A stretch of 64,000 bases of DNA from Dipteris shenzhenensis (GCA_047967505.1 CM106539.1), one strand, 5' to 3'. Positions 1 through 11,859 are shown, counted from the first letter of the stretch. Notes: a model not told the origin generated them from the letters alone. Translations and numbers: made by a program.

Positions 1-2103
1 GCCATGTGCTATACAATCCCATATAAAGTGATAGTGATTTTCCACATGTTTCATGCGAGCATGAAAAACATGATTGTTACCAATCTTTATGCAACTCTGA
101 CTGTCACACAAGATAGAGGTGGTCTGATCATCTTGCGAATGATGCAAGTCATAAAGTAGCTTCCTTAGCCATATGCATTTTGTAGTAGTTGCATTTGCTG
201 CCTTATACTCCACTTCACTGAAGAAAGAGAGACCTTGGCCTGCTTCTTACTTAACCAAGATATGCATGCAGAACCCAAAGAGAAACAGTAGCCAGAAATG
301 GATTTTCTATCATCAATGTCCCCTGACCAATCAAAATCTATGAAGCCACATAGGTCAAGATCACAAGCATTGGTATAATGCATCCCAAGAGTAATAGTGC
401 CATGCACATATCTGAGAACATGCTTGGCAGCATTCCAATGAGTGATAGTGGGACAATGCATAAACTGACTCAATACTCCTACAACATAAGCAATGTCAGG
501 CCTTGTGGAACACAAATAGATAAGATTCCCCACCAATTTTTTGTTCAAAGTGCCATCAAACTTTTTAGCCTTATCATACTTAGATAGTTTGAGACCCTTC
601 TCAAGAGGTGTAGCTGCAGGCTTACTATTCTCCATGTGAAATATTTGTAATAAACTCCTGGCATGCTTAGTTTGGGACATGAAAATACCATCTTGAGTTT
701 GCCAAAACTCAATGCCCAAACAATAGTGCAGTAAACCCAAGTCTATCATATCAAATGACCGAGACAAAGCTAATTTTACTGATGCGATATTTCCCTCATC
801 ACTACCAGTAAGCATGATATCATCCAGATAAAGAATAAGAATGATGATTTCTGATTTTTCTTGAAGCACATAGAGATTTGGCTCAGTATGAGTGCTAACA
901 AAGCCTTGTGATAACAAGAACTGATGGATTTTATGGTACCAAGCCCGAGGTGCTTGTTTTAGCCCATATAAAGCTTTGCGAAGCTTGCATACCTTTTGTT
1001 CCTGTCCCTTAAGCTAAAACCTTGGGGCTGTTGCACATAGACCTCTTCCTTTAGGTCTCCATTCAAGAAGGCCGTCTTCACATCCATCTGATAAACAGGC
1101 CAATTGTAACTTATAGCAAGAGAAATGACAGTCTGAATGGTTTTCATCTTGGCTACAGGAGCAAAAATCTCCTCATAGTCAATTCCTTCCTCCTGACTAT
1201 ACCCCTTGGCAACTAAACGGGCTTTATGTTTCTCAACTGTGCCATCAGAATGATATTTCAACTTATAAATCCACTTGGTGCCAACTACATTCTTCCCAAC
1301 AAGGAGATCAACCAATTCCCAAGTGGCATTCTGTTCAATGGACCAAATTTTAGATTTCATAGCATCTTCCCATAATGGGTGTCGCTGAGCATCCTCAAAA
1401 CACAGAGGTTCAATTTCAGCTTCCATATCTATGCTCATCAAGGCATAATTGACCTAATTTTGTGCTTGCCTTGTACTAGACCTTGTTCTCCCCAACACAG
1501 GCTGATTTTGTGCATCCTGAATGGTAGCTCGAGCCCATCTAGGAAGGAGTTGACTAGCTGCAGCAGGCTGAGACTGATCTGTAAATTTTTCCCTCCTCCT
1601 TTCATAGACAATAGAATGATTTTCATTGACTGATTTTTGAACTGAAATTTTAGAAGTGCTACCTTCATCAGTATGGGGAATTTCTCCAAATGTAGTGGAG
1701 GAAGAACTTGGTGTGATAGACACATGTGATGGCATATCTTTTGACTCAAAATGAACAATATCCAAAGGTGTAGTGTCCTTAATGGGCATATGTAAATCAT
1801 TAGGCATAAAGCAATCATTTTCATTGAAAGCAACATCTTTGCTTATGATAATTTTATGTGTTTCACGATTGTAAAGCCTATAGCCCTTGCTTTCAGTACT
1901 ATAACCCACAAATATGCATTTGATTCCCTTATCATCAAGCTTGAATCTATGTTGATCTAGTGCTAATGCATATGCCACTAATCTAAAAATTCTGAAGTGG
2001 CTAACCTTTGGCTTATATCCATAGAATGCCTCAAACAGAGTCCGATTCACCAATGCTTTAGTTGGACATCTATTTTGGATGTATGTGGCTGTAACTACAG
2101 CCT
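1..2103 (-). pseudogene. pol: Copia pol remnant: integrase C-terminus, RT, RNase H
   Basis: On the minus strand from 2103 leftwards, the integrase tail is seen first (FEAFYGYKPKVSHFRIF, then CIFVGYSTESKGYRLYN). The RT follows at 1441-960 ([20 protein letters not shown], then [13 protein letters not shown]) and continues after a frameshift near 920-960 with the catalytic YLDD motif. RNase H follows (GFIDFDWSGD, the DADWAGD-type motif). A further shift near 215 breaks the frame just where the second RNase H acidic residue falls, after which the homology continues to base 1 in another frame. The catalytic RT aspartates survive, but the polyprotein is broken at least three times. Confidence 0.92.
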
Positions 2104-2117
2104 CACCTCAAAATACT

Positions 2118-2846
2118 TTAGGCATCTTTTTGCTTCTTCTGCTTCCTCTTCGAAGTCTCCTCGTCGTCAAAGTTGTCTTTCTTGGACTTGCCACTGTTAG
2201 GCTTGCCCTTTGCTTTTCCAACATAATCCTTCGCCAGCATCGCCTTGTCGTCTTTGTCCTCATTGTAGAGCTTCTCCTGAGCTTCCTCCTGTAGCAGTAA
2301 TGGAGCCAACTCCTCAAATGTCAGAGGTTTGGCCCTCTGTGCTATTGTCACGGTCATAACAAAGCTCTTGAAACTCCGAGGTAGTCTCCTCAGTACCATC
2401 AAGGCCAAATGGCATGAGTTTGTCTTCTAACCAACTGCTACTCGTAGATCCCTCACCACCTTGACCTTCGTCAAGTGGCTATGTACCATATCTCCTTCTT
2501 CCATATCAAGATTGTAGAGTTGATGCTAAAGAAGCAAAATCTGGAAGGTGTTGTCCGTCTCGTATAGATCCTTTAGAGTGACCCACACCTCTACTGATGT
2601 CTCGACCATCTAGATATGTGAAAGAACAGAGTCCGTCATAGTCCCTATGATTAGTGCCAGGGCATTGGCATTTCTATCTTTCCAAGCTTTGAGCTCCTTT
2701 CTGTCTACTGCCATGAATATCTTCCCTTGCTTATCCACTATGTCCTTCGGCTTCGCCTCCACTCCCGTTGTCAATTTCCATAGCTTCCGAGCCACTAAAT
2801 GACTCCAGATCTTCACTTTCTAGATCAGTTAATTGGTCCCATCTAG
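2118..2846 (-). pseudogene. gag: Copia gag remnant
   Basis: One minus-strand frame runs from about 2846 to 2118 and is interrupted by stops that are all TAG. It begins with a KLDGTN-type motif typical of the gag N-terminus and contains the UBN2-like helical core (LKAWKDRNANALALIIGTM, then VWVTLKDLYE). It ends in a lysine-rich tail (GKSKKDNFDDEETSKRKQKK). The CCHC zinc knuckle expected after this tail is gone, removed with protease and the integrase core by the internal deletion. Confidence 0.85.
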
Positions 2847-3146
2847 TTTCCCAAACTCTCCAAAGTTAGGGATAATAAATGAGAGAAAATTGGGGGAGGA
2901 GAAAAGGAGAGCAGAGGCTGTAGAGGTCGACATCTCTATTGTTATACCAGACAGCAAAGTTAACCAAACTCAAATTTCAGTCAACCAAAACTCTGAACGC
3001 ACCTGATTGGACCTGAGTCACCCTCCTTCTCGCAAGGGCACAATCCTCCAGTTGTGGAAGTTGATTCCCAAGAGCGTCGAAATTAAGGTCGTCCTTCAAC
3101 AAGGTCCCTGCCTTCACGCTCCCACACCTATGAGCCTCCTACTTGG

Positions 3147-3158
3147 GCTCTGATACCA
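3147..3158 (-). other. Primer-binding site, initiator Met tRNA
   Basis: The minus strand reads TGGTATCAGAGC, the classic complement of the 3' end of plant initiator-methionine tRNA. It directly abuts the inner end of the LTR that starts at 3159, which fixes both the orientation of the element and the LTR boundary. Confidence 0.93.
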
Positions 3159-4196
3159 TGTTAGATTTGACCCAACAGAGGGTACGCACAATGAAAGACT
3201 GATAGAATAGCCCACGAGCTCAAATGGTTTGGTGTGGGGTGTGGAATCACAAACTTCTTAACTTATGTTCATAAAATAGATGTGCAGACTCATCAATAGA
3301 CAATGAGCCAGCCAGATAGTGAAACCACCAGAATAATATATTTCCGTCCAAAGCTATGGACACAATACAAAAGAGATCGATCCAAAGTCCCACCAATGGT
3401 GTGGTCCTCTGATCTTACCACAAGGTCCTTCTCCTATCGGCCAGTTATCTCTAGACTCAAGCCCACATGCTCCACCTCGAGTGTCTATAGACTTTCTGTC
3501 CATAATGGTTCTCTCTACCTTATTGCCTGTAGATCAGCCTAGGTAGGCAGCACTCACTAGCTCACTCTATAGCCCTCTTTAGGTCTCCTTCACCTCCTAG
3601 GAAAAGGCCCAAGGAAGCCATGTCTGCTCCTCCAGAGAATGAGATATGAAGGCACAAAGGCCCTCCTTATATAGGGCATAAGGCCCTCCAGAACCAACTG
3701 ACCAGCCAGCCCTAATTGGGCCGATTGGCTGGTCTATAGTAGCCCTAACCAACCAACCAGATGGTTGGTTGGTTGGCTGCCTATCCAGCCCTATTTAGGC
3801 TCTTTTCCAACCCTTTGTTCTATGCAGGGCCCAGCCCCTTTGGACTGCTTACCCTGCCACCTTCCAACCTTGTTTCCAGGCCATAAACCTGCCCGATAGC
3901 TACTGCAACAGTGCGACTCCATGCTACTACTGATCTGCCTCTGCTCAGCCCTTGTCCGGACCCTAGCGCACCTTGCATACCTTCCATACATTGCCCTACA
4001 GCAGCCCATACTGATCCGTACAGTTGCACCACCTATCCCGGGTCTTCTCTAGCTGTGCTACCCACATGATAGCCATGATGTTGTCCATGTGGTAGCCCCT
4101 TTCTCTCTTTTTCTATGGGGTACTGCCCTAGGTCTCTCCCTCCCCCATGCTCTCCTCATATGGGGGCTTATAGATGGGGAGGTGACCATTCCAACA
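3159..4196 (-). repeat. 5' LTR of the Copia element at the left edge
   Basis: On the plus strand the LTR opens TGTTAGATTT beside the primer site and closes CATTCCAACA at 4196, so on its own strand it starts TGTTGGAATG and ends TCTAACA, with canonical TG and CA termini. Length is about 1.04 kb. A minus-strand TATA box (CTATATAAGG) lies near 3663-3673. The middle is GC-rich with short duplicated words (GGTTGGTTGG type). The outer boundary is inferred from terminus symmetry, because the partner LTR is off the window. Confidence 0.7.
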
Positions 4197-5616
4197 ATAT
4201 TGTGGAGGGGACTCTTTTGGGATGAGGGTCTTCGTAGTTACTGGCGAGATCTCTCATTTTGTTGGTGACTTCTTGATTGCCCTCATCCAATGTATCATAA
4301 CTTCAAGACTGAAATTTTTTATTCTTAGCATCATGTGCCTAGGCACCCATCACAATTTTTTTCCCAGGATTGCTAACAAAGATGCGGAATTCTATGGCAA
4401 CAGCTACTTACAAATTCTTTTGCAAATCTTTAATCAATTCTAGGGTACCTCAAGTATGTATTGTGGTGGAGGTAATTTCCATGATTTGAAAGACCATTGA
4501 TATCTTGATGGATATTGGAGTCTACTCATAGAAGGTGGTTATCACAAGGCAAACCTAATCAATATTTATGATGTTATGAGTTTGCCCACCCTGCACATGA
4601 CTGCTTGTGCGAGAGAGAAGGATGGTGGATCCTAGAGCCCTCCAACAGTAGAGATGGATACACTCACTCCTCTTTACTGATAATGGGAACTCCCATGCGT
4701 AGGCAGCAGGTGGGCAACCTCCATCGAGGAGACGTGGACTGAGGTTTGTACCAAATGCAAAATGCAAAAGACATTTGAACTCATGGTCAAAGGGAAAGGG
4801 AAATAGATGCAGGCAAAAAGGGAAAGGGAAAGTCTGCCTCATAAGTCTGCAAAAGGTGGCATGAATATTTAAGAGACTGAAAAAATTCTCTAGAAACTCA
4901 ACAGTGGCCTACAAGAGAACGAAAGGCCATCTTGTGTATGTCCTCTTCTTTAATTCTCAATTGGTGATATCCAGACTTAACAGTTTGCTTGAACATTTTC
5001 ACTCCTTTTAGAATATCAAGTAGATCATTAACTCTTGGACTGGCTGTTTGAGGCAGTGCTGCTAGAGCTGAGGGCTCGTGGTGAAATAAGGGGAGGAAGG
5101 GCTATATTAATAGGGCTTGGAGGCCTTTCTAGCTGGCCACAACTTGCTACAAACTTCCCAAGTAGTCTGGGGTGGTTTGTGGTCCTGGTTAACAGCTCCT
5201 GTGCCTATATAAGTCATTGTTATGGACTGCCCATGTGGTAGTTCTGCCTGTCCTAGAATAGTCCCTAGGAAGACGTGAGGCCTTGGAGTGGCTGTATGAC
5301 CCTATAGCTGATTGTTTGCTGCTGAATGAGCCCCATGATGTCTACGTGGCTGTAGGGCTATATGGGTAGTACTGTTTGGGCTACATTTCACATTTCTTTG
5401 CATCATACACCAGTTTGGTCTCTTGTACATAGGCTTGCTGATCCGCAGGTTATTTTGGCTCCCATGTCCTGTGGCTCCATTGCACAACTATACTTCTACT
5501 GTAGGTTGACAGATTGACCTTTGTTCTGTGCACAATCTCTCTCAAGTCACCACCTCCACCTTCATGATGCTTTGTCAATTTTTAAACAGCCCATACTCCT
5601 AAAACATCCAACTCTA
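4197..5616. other. Intergenic, nothing recognised
   Basis: Only short open frames without recognisable motifs are present. No splice-consistent coding series, RNA gene or clear repeat was seen. Confidence 0.5.
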
Positions 5617-5980
5617 GCTCTAATACCAATGATAGGTCACCTCCATCCTCGAGGGTTCAACTGCATTTTTCCACCCAGCCACGGTCTAGACCTTCAGCTG
5701 CTAGCTCACCAAAAAATAGTACATGGATTTTCTCTCTCAACCCCCTTCTAGCCAGCTTCCCATCTAGATCCTCTCACACAGCCCAATACCTCCCAAGTGG
5801 CCAACCCTCATGGTGCCATGTGTCCAAGTGGACCTTACCATTAAACCCCTCTTTAGGTTCAACTAATGCACCCTTCCATTAATTACCTAGGCCTAGGATT
5901 TCCCCCTAGACCCTAGCCCTCATTAGCCACACTGGTAAGTATTCTCAAGCCCTCATGGTTTCCCTGTTATACCAATGTCA
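5617..5980 (-). repeat. Possible LTR remnant with primer site (minus strand)
   Basis: The 12 bases at 5617-5628 match the complement of the tRNA-iMet primer site with one change (GCTCTAATACCA). They are followed by TGATAGGTCA at 5630, and a matching CAATGTCA lies at 5973-5980, giving a 351 bp unit with TG and CA ends. No coding remnant of the same element was identified beside it. The primer-site match is the main support, so this is a candidate only. Confidence 0.3.
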
Positions 5981-6214
5981 CGGTATTATAGTTGATGTAA
6001 CAAATGGGATGATAGCGGCGTGAAACAACTTCAAGAGGACATGGTTAGCCAATCAATGCAAGTTGTCTGTAGTATGAGTGTTGAGAGTCCTGATAGAGGT
6101 GGAGCCTCAAGAGAGGTGGAGGGTGTTGCAGCCACTGTTCACGAGGAAGGGAGCATCATGACCATGACAAAACATGCGTACCGCAAGATCTATGGAGTGC
6201 TCTAAGGTGGATGG

Positions 6215-7060
6215 AACCTATGTGGAAACATAATGAAGAGAGTGCTCATGACATGTACCTCAAGTCAATTAGGTTTCAAGATAGATTAGCTTGGACTCAT
6301 AAACAAAATCTTGAGTGAGTGTGCATGTCTCTCTATTCAACAATACATAATAGGCCTCTTATATAGAGAGAGCCCTTTGAATCGTTAACACTTGTGGGGT
6401 CCTCTAATCCACATCTCTCCTTGTGGATATCCCTAATCCACATCTCCACATCATGTATACCACATCCGAGGGTGGCTACTTTAATACATTCCTATACCAT
6501 ACCTTAGCCTCTAATATGTGCTCATGGCACCATCTCTTAACACCTCCTCTTGGTGCCATGATCCATTGGCTATTGCAAGGTGGTCAAATGTGAGTTTACA
6601 TTCCATCAACTACCCTTAGTGCATACATTGCTACTTAATGTGGTCAAGTGTGGCTTTTACATGTCAATACCTCCCCTGAGTGCTTTCATAGTTACACTCA
6701 GGTGGTCAGGCTTGATTTACAAACATGTGGGCTAAAGGTGGCAAGGTTTTTGCTTCTCAATACATATTGTCGATGGTGTTCTCTTCTTTGATTGATGTAG
6801 CTTGATGCATGATGCTTTGTTCTACCATGTGCCTTACTGCTTTATGTGTGGATGCCATGTTCTATGCTATGGTCATCTCATGCACTTGTGCTTTTGGCAT
6901 GCTTTTTGCATTTATATGTTGCTTTACCATTTGTTGCAAAGGTCTTACCATGAGCTTCGTTTTGCTTCAATATGGCAATGTCTAATTGCATACAATGATT
7001 CTAACTTGATATTGTGTAGAGCTTGAAAAGACAATCACTTTTCCTTTTTGGAGCGTGTCC
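6215..7060 (-). mobile_element. Inverted fragment of the non-autonomous LTR family of 18805-24793
   Basis: The reverse complement of this stretch aligns by eye, in order and with few gaps, to the 3' internal region and LTR start at about 23880-24660. Shared landmarks are the TCAGAATCATTGTATGCA-type segment, the TTTAGCCCACAT word, the GGTATTGA and TGACCACCTT blocks, the GGCACCAAG purine tract and an LTR start TGTTAAGAG (minus strand, at 6542). Similarity fades beyond the LTR TATA box (plus strand CTCTTATATAGAG, about 6357-6369). It has no coding capacity. Confidence 0.8.
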
Positions 7061-7374
7061 AAATTCTTCTTGGATTGCGAGTTATGGCTTATCGAAGTTT
7101 TGATCAAGAAGAGGGGCAATCGCTGATGTGGCAAAGGTGGTTTACATGCAGCTTGTAGACTGTGCTTGGGTGGCACTATGTGCTAGCATGCCACATGTCA
7201 CTTTGTAGACTAACCCAAGTGTAGTTGACTAATCCAACCTTATATGAGTTAACCTCCTATCTGCCACGTGTTAATTATAGGAAACCTTATAGTTTGGATT
7301 TTTGAGGTAAGGTATGGTGACGTCTCTTCTTGGCTGGTTGGAGGGTATGTGATTTGTAACTGATTTGGAGGGTG

Positions 7375-8695
7375 AAATACCATTTTCATGGCTAGAAGCA
7401 TATCGATGCATGTTTTTCAATGCTCATTCATGATGCATGGTGAAAAACTAGGAACTATCCATTCCAAGCAATGCAAATGACATCGAATGGCCATGATACT
7501 TTGTACAAGACTTCAAATCTCCTATCTTAAGGCTTCTAAAAAGTATCATGCCCATATAATACCATTTACATGGCTAGATACACATTGATATAATACACAT
7601 CGATGCATGTTTCTCAATGCTCATGCATGAGAAATATCCATGCCAAGACAAGCAAATAACATCCAATGGGCATGATATTTTACAAATGCTTGAACTTGCT
7701 AGTTTAAGGCTTGTGTAAAGTGTCATGAACTTTGGATGTCATTTTCATGGCTAGAAGCTGACAATTGCATATTTTTGAATGGGCATGCATAACGCATGGT
7801 GGAAAACTAGGAAATATCTGATCCAAGCCATGCAAACCACATCTGATAGCCATGATAATTTGAATAGGACTTAAAATACACCATTTTTAGGCTAGTAGAA
7901 AGTATCATGTCTTTTGAATACCATTTTCTTGGCTAGAAGCACACAGATGCATGTATTTCAATGCTCATGCATGATGCATGGTGAACAACTAGGAAATATC
8001 CATTCCAAGCCATGCAATTGACATTTGATGGGCATGATACTTTGCATAGGCATTGAAATTGCCTTATTTAAGGCTTGTGCAAAGTATCATTCCCATAAAA
8101 TACCGTTTTTATGGTTAGAAGCACACCGATGCATGTTTTTCGATGCTCATGCATGATGCATGGTGAAAAACTAGGAAATATTCATTCCAAGCCATGAAAA
8201 TGATATGAGATGGTCATGATACTTTGCATAGGCCATGAAATCACCTATTTTAAGGCTTTTACAAAGTTTCATGTCCATAAAATACCATTTGCATGGCTAG
8301 AAGCACATCAATGCATGTTTTTCAACACTCATGCATGATGCATGGTGAAAAACTAGGAAATATCCATTCCAAGCCATGCAAATGACATCAAATGGCTATT
8401 ATACTTTGCGAAGAATTAAAATTACCGAGTTTAAGGCTTGATCAAAGTATTTTGTCCATCAAATGCCATTTTTAGGGCTATAAGCACCCCGACGCATGTG
8501 TTTGAATATTGATGCATGATGCATGGTGAAAAACTAGGAAATATCCATTCCATGCCATGAAAATGACACCAAATGGCCATGATACTTTGCACAAGCCTTG
8601 AACTCACCCATCTTACTACTTGCACAAAGTATGATGCTTATCGAATGTCATTTGCATGGCTAGATGAATGTTTCTTGGAAAATTCTTCATATAAT
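7375..8695. repeat. Tandem satellite, unit about 182 bp, about 7 copies
   Basis: A marker word (TGAAAAACTAGGAA and close variants) recurs at 7441, 7800, 7982, 8164, 8346 and 8527, with a degenerate copy near 7620. That gives a unit of 180-182 bp. Each unit also carries CATGGCTAGAAGCACA, a GCATGATGCATGG palindromic segment, ATCCATTCCAAGCCATG and an ACAAAGTATCATG end. Copies differ by roughly 10-20 percent by eye. Both edges fade into unrelated AT-rich DNA. Confidence 0.93.
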
Positions 8696-9039
8696 GTCTT
8701 TATAATTTTATATTTTACTTTGCGATGTAAAAATTGTATTATTTTTTTCTCAATCAACTATTGAATAATATTTGTTATCAAGCAAAATGCATGCGTTATA
8801 AAAGGTAAAAGTTATTCCTTATAATTTTAGATGACTTCTTCACACTGTGTACTATGAGTATTGATGCACTTAAGACTTTTAATTAATCTTTCACATTTAG
8901 ATAATACAAAAATAGTGACAGTAATATCAATGTTGTGAATGGTGGTACTGAATCTTTAGCAACAATAAGATACTTTGCAGCAACAATTCAATGGTCAACC
9001 ATTGTGTAAATTTACTCCACATATGCTTTTTGTGCTGCC
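8696..9039. other. AT-rich spacer
   Basis: AT-rich sequence between the satellite array and the CACTA subterminal repeats; no gene or structured repeat seen. It may be internal to the CACTA element, whose left end was not found. Confidence 0.5.
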
Positions 9040-9500
9040 ATTTCTTGGTAAGAATGGCAGTTTAAAAATGGTTTCCATTTATTCGTAAGAAACAGCAGTC
9101 GAGAGATAGTTGCCATTTTGCGTTGCCATTTCTTCTTAGAAAACGGCAGTCAACAAGTGCTTGCCATTTCTTTGAACGAAGTGGCAGTCAAGAATTTGCT
9201 GCCATTTCTTCATAAGAAATGGCAGTCAAGAATTTGTTGCCATTTCATCACATAATAAGAAATGGCAATCAAGAATTTGCTGCCATTTCTTCGTAAGAAA
9301 GGGCTGTCAAGAATTGGCTGCCATTTGCTACTGCCAATTATTGCTAAGAAATGGTAAACAATAAAAGGTTGCCATTTCTTCCAAAGAAATGGCAGTTCAA
9401 GAACTAGTTGCTATTTCTAACTATCATTTTTGCAAAAAATATGGCAACTTGAGAAGCTGTTGCCATTTCATACATAAGAAATGGCAAAATTGGAAAAACT
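9040..9500. repeat. Hairpin subterminal repeats, unit about 38 bp
   Basis: The unit is an inverted repeat of the form TGCCATTTCTT-n-AAGAAATGGCA followed by a GTCAAGAATTT-type spacer. Cleanest units start at 9125, 9163, 9201 and 9239 (38 bp spacing), then 9282; outer copies are more diverged. Each unit can fold on itself, and the array offers around a dozen near-identical sites in both orientations. Confidence 0.9.
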
Positions 9501-9524
9501 GTGCCATTTCCTATTGCCATTCCT

Positions 9525-9543
9525 ACCCAGTTTTGTAGTAGTG
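9525..9543 (-). repeat. CACTA terminal inverted repeat
   Basis: Minus strand reads CACTACTACAAAACTGGGT. The next three bases outward (ATT, 9544-9546) would be one copy of the 3 bp target-site duplication usual for this superfamily; the partner copy was not found. Confidence 0.75.
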
Positions 9544-10864
9544 ATTTGTGGTCTAAAGCGATAGATCCAAGGAGGATTCAGTGCATGACCAAGAAGAGAA
9601 AATGCCACCCCAGTCACCACCAGCCTACACAACCATTGACGGGGCCCAGTCATTGGAACTTGTTTGGCCACCTACATCGACTTATGCTCTTTTCAAGGAA
9701 GCAACATCTTACTTAGAGCAAAGGGGTCTAGGAAGTTTGCATGAGAGCCTAAAATCCTTGGAGGGCAGTCCTACAATGACCACATACATCAGGGACTTTC
9801 TCCATTCTTACCACTGTAGCAATGTATAGGTTGGCAAGTACGGTACCATCACTATACATCAAAGCCCAGTTAGCATTATCCTCGATAGTATAGTCATTCA
9901 AAGGGCTTTCTCACTCCCAACACAAGGTGCCAAATACCCTACATGGCCTGCCGATGCAAAATTTCTCGAAGTATAGCCTCTCCTCGCCAAGGGCACACTG
10001 ATCCATAGGGATGGCATATTACTTTGCACCATCCTTAACCATCGCCTCAGGGAAGCAGCACAATTCCTATCCACAATCCTGAGGGTTAAGTGCGGTAAGA
10101 ATCGATCCCTTCCACTCTGCACATTTGTTTTGCTGAGTAGGAAGCTAAAGTAAGAGACTGGATCCAGCATGTAGTCATCTTCTTTACAAAAAAACTAGAT
10201 GGTTCATTAGGCAAAAAATGTAAACTTCCAGACTTATTGGCTATAATCATCAAAAAAGAGCTACAAGAACGAGAAATGACTCTGCCCCATTCACCAAAAC
10301 CAATTTAGGAGTTGGACATTCCCTTCTCACCAGTATGGAAGCCATCACCAACTTCTCCTACTATCACATTGGCAAGTGCAGATGCCTTAGAATAAATACC
10401 TACCATCACTATTATTTGCAAGGCATGACATAACCAATATCCCACCCATGCAACTGATGATCCCATCGCACCAGCAAAAAGAAGTGTCGAAAGATGATAG
10501 GGCCTATCTCACATCCAACTTCCCATATCTAACCACTCTCTTTGCCAACCTCATAACCTCACTTACCCTTGCTACTACCACCCTCTTAACCTTCCCCGAG
10601 CTCCATCCTAACATATATTCCCTCCATCGTCTCTTGTCTCATGCCTCTCACCATTTTCAACTAACCCAATAGTCACAAACTTATGAACCCCTCACACTTA
10701 GCTTTTTCCCTTCCCTTGCTAATCTTACCCTTGAGGATTACCAAGCTACTCAAACCATTTGCCTAGTTCTTCCCCCCTCCCCCTTCCACAACTAATACTC
10801 TTCCATATTTCTCCCCCATGTCCCTAGATTCTCTCCCTGCTCGTCATCACCTCTGACACTACTT
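9544..10864. other. Decayed open-frame tract, product not recognised
   Basis: Short plus-strand frames (for example 9581-9829) look protein-like in composition but carry stops and frame changes. A C-rich stretch at 10450-10850 has no convincing frame. I recognise no family. Confidence 0.3.
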
Positions 10865-11760
10865 GTGCTTCTATCAGCAAAAATTAACACAGTATTTGAT
10901 TTTGAATATCAGGATCCAGATAATACAATTCGCACTTCCATGCCAAGTTCCAATGATGGGTATGATTTTGATGAGATACCACTTCCCAGGAACCCCATCA
11001 AGGAATTTTGGAGCAAATATTCTTATATGAAAACTCGAGGTGGATGGACCCTAGACAACTTCCCTACCAACCTTTGTCAGCGTCAAATTAGTGAAGGTTG
11101 GATAAGCAAGTTGGATCCACAACCTGATTGGCACCATCCCAAGCTCTTTGTTGATGTAATCTTCTTGAAAGAGTACCTACGTGCACCTCCATGTCTCAGA
11201 ACCCATCCCAAGTTCTATGTAGTTCCACGACGTAAAAAATGGAAAGCTACACACTTTGGATGAAGGTCGCACCATTAATTGGCCAATGATCAAACCATCC
11301 TCTGGTGTGGAATGGAATATCCAAGGCACAATGATCCGAGCACTTCAGCAGCATGACAAAATAATGCACGGCAACATTGATCGCTTCCTTCACCTAAGTG
11401 CTATCTTCTGTAAAACATTGGAATACATTCTGGAGGTCCCATGTTACCTCAATGGCCATTTGCCTCCACTCAGTTTCAATCCCAATGAATGGGTCGATGC
11501 TCAGAAAGCAGACTCTATCAAAGAGTGATCTTCTTAGAAGCACGCCACATATCTTTGTTCGAACAAATGGTGGATACAAGCTACTTGAAAACTGAGCAAA
11601 AATTGTATGGTGCCAAGGCTTTACAGCAGGATCGACTGGCATGACACAAGTTCCACAGCCATTGGACTCAAGACATGGCAACCCGGCTATGTGCTCACAA
11701 TAAGCCATAACCTGAGGATGGGTAATAAAATGGATCCGAGAGTTTGTTGTCTCTGTGCCA
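10865..11760 (+). pseudogene. Unrecognised protein-like tract in two or more frames
   Basis: A frame at 10865-11263 (132 codons) is followed by an overlapping frame at 11256-11528 and a third segment at 11607-11760. The peptides are hydrophilic, rich in W, P and D/E (EFWSKYSYMKTRGGWTLD; DWHHPKLFVDVIFLKEYL) and look like real former coding sequence rather than random frames. There is no start or splice logic joining them, and no known domain was recognised. It could be a gene fragment captured by a transposon, or an old element's accessory frame. No function is proposed. Confidence 0.3.
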
Positions 11761-11859
11761 ACATGAACTTAGGTAGTACAAAATGTGTGTGTAGAAGAGT
11801 AGTGGAAAAGCTTCACTTGTACTTGCATAAGGCTAGGAATAACCTCTCTTGGGAATCCT

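Larger units (their letters stand above)
1..4196 (-). mobile_element. Ty1/Copia LTR retrotransposon, degenerate, runs off left edge
   Basis: Read on the minus strand, the order is LTR (3159-4196), tRNA-iMet primer site, gag, integrase C-terminus, reverse transcriptase, then RNase H continuing past base 1. The 3' LTR must lie outside the window. Protease, GAG-pre-integrase and integrase core are absent: gag is followed within about 20 bases by the integrase C-terminal part. Frames carry several stops and frameshifts, so the copy cannot be autonomous. RT placed after integrase identifies Copia rather than Gypsy. Confidence 0.93.
9040..9543. mobile_element. Right end of a CACTA (En/Spm-type) DNA transposon
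   Basis: The element ends ...TTTTGTAGTAGTG at 9543, whose reverse complement CACTACTACAAAACTGG is a textbook CACTA-family terminus. The preceding 480 bases are a dense array of subterminal repeats, as expected where a CACTA transposase binds. Because the terminus reads inwards to the left, the body lies left of 9543. No matching left terminus (CACTACTAC...) was found in the window, so the other end is lost, diverged or outside. No transposase coding was recognised. Confidence 0.75.

Noticed and set aside
9040-9500. CRISPR-like array of regular repeats
   Set aside because: Eukaryotic context, units contiguous without unique spacers, and a CACTA terminus directly adjacent.
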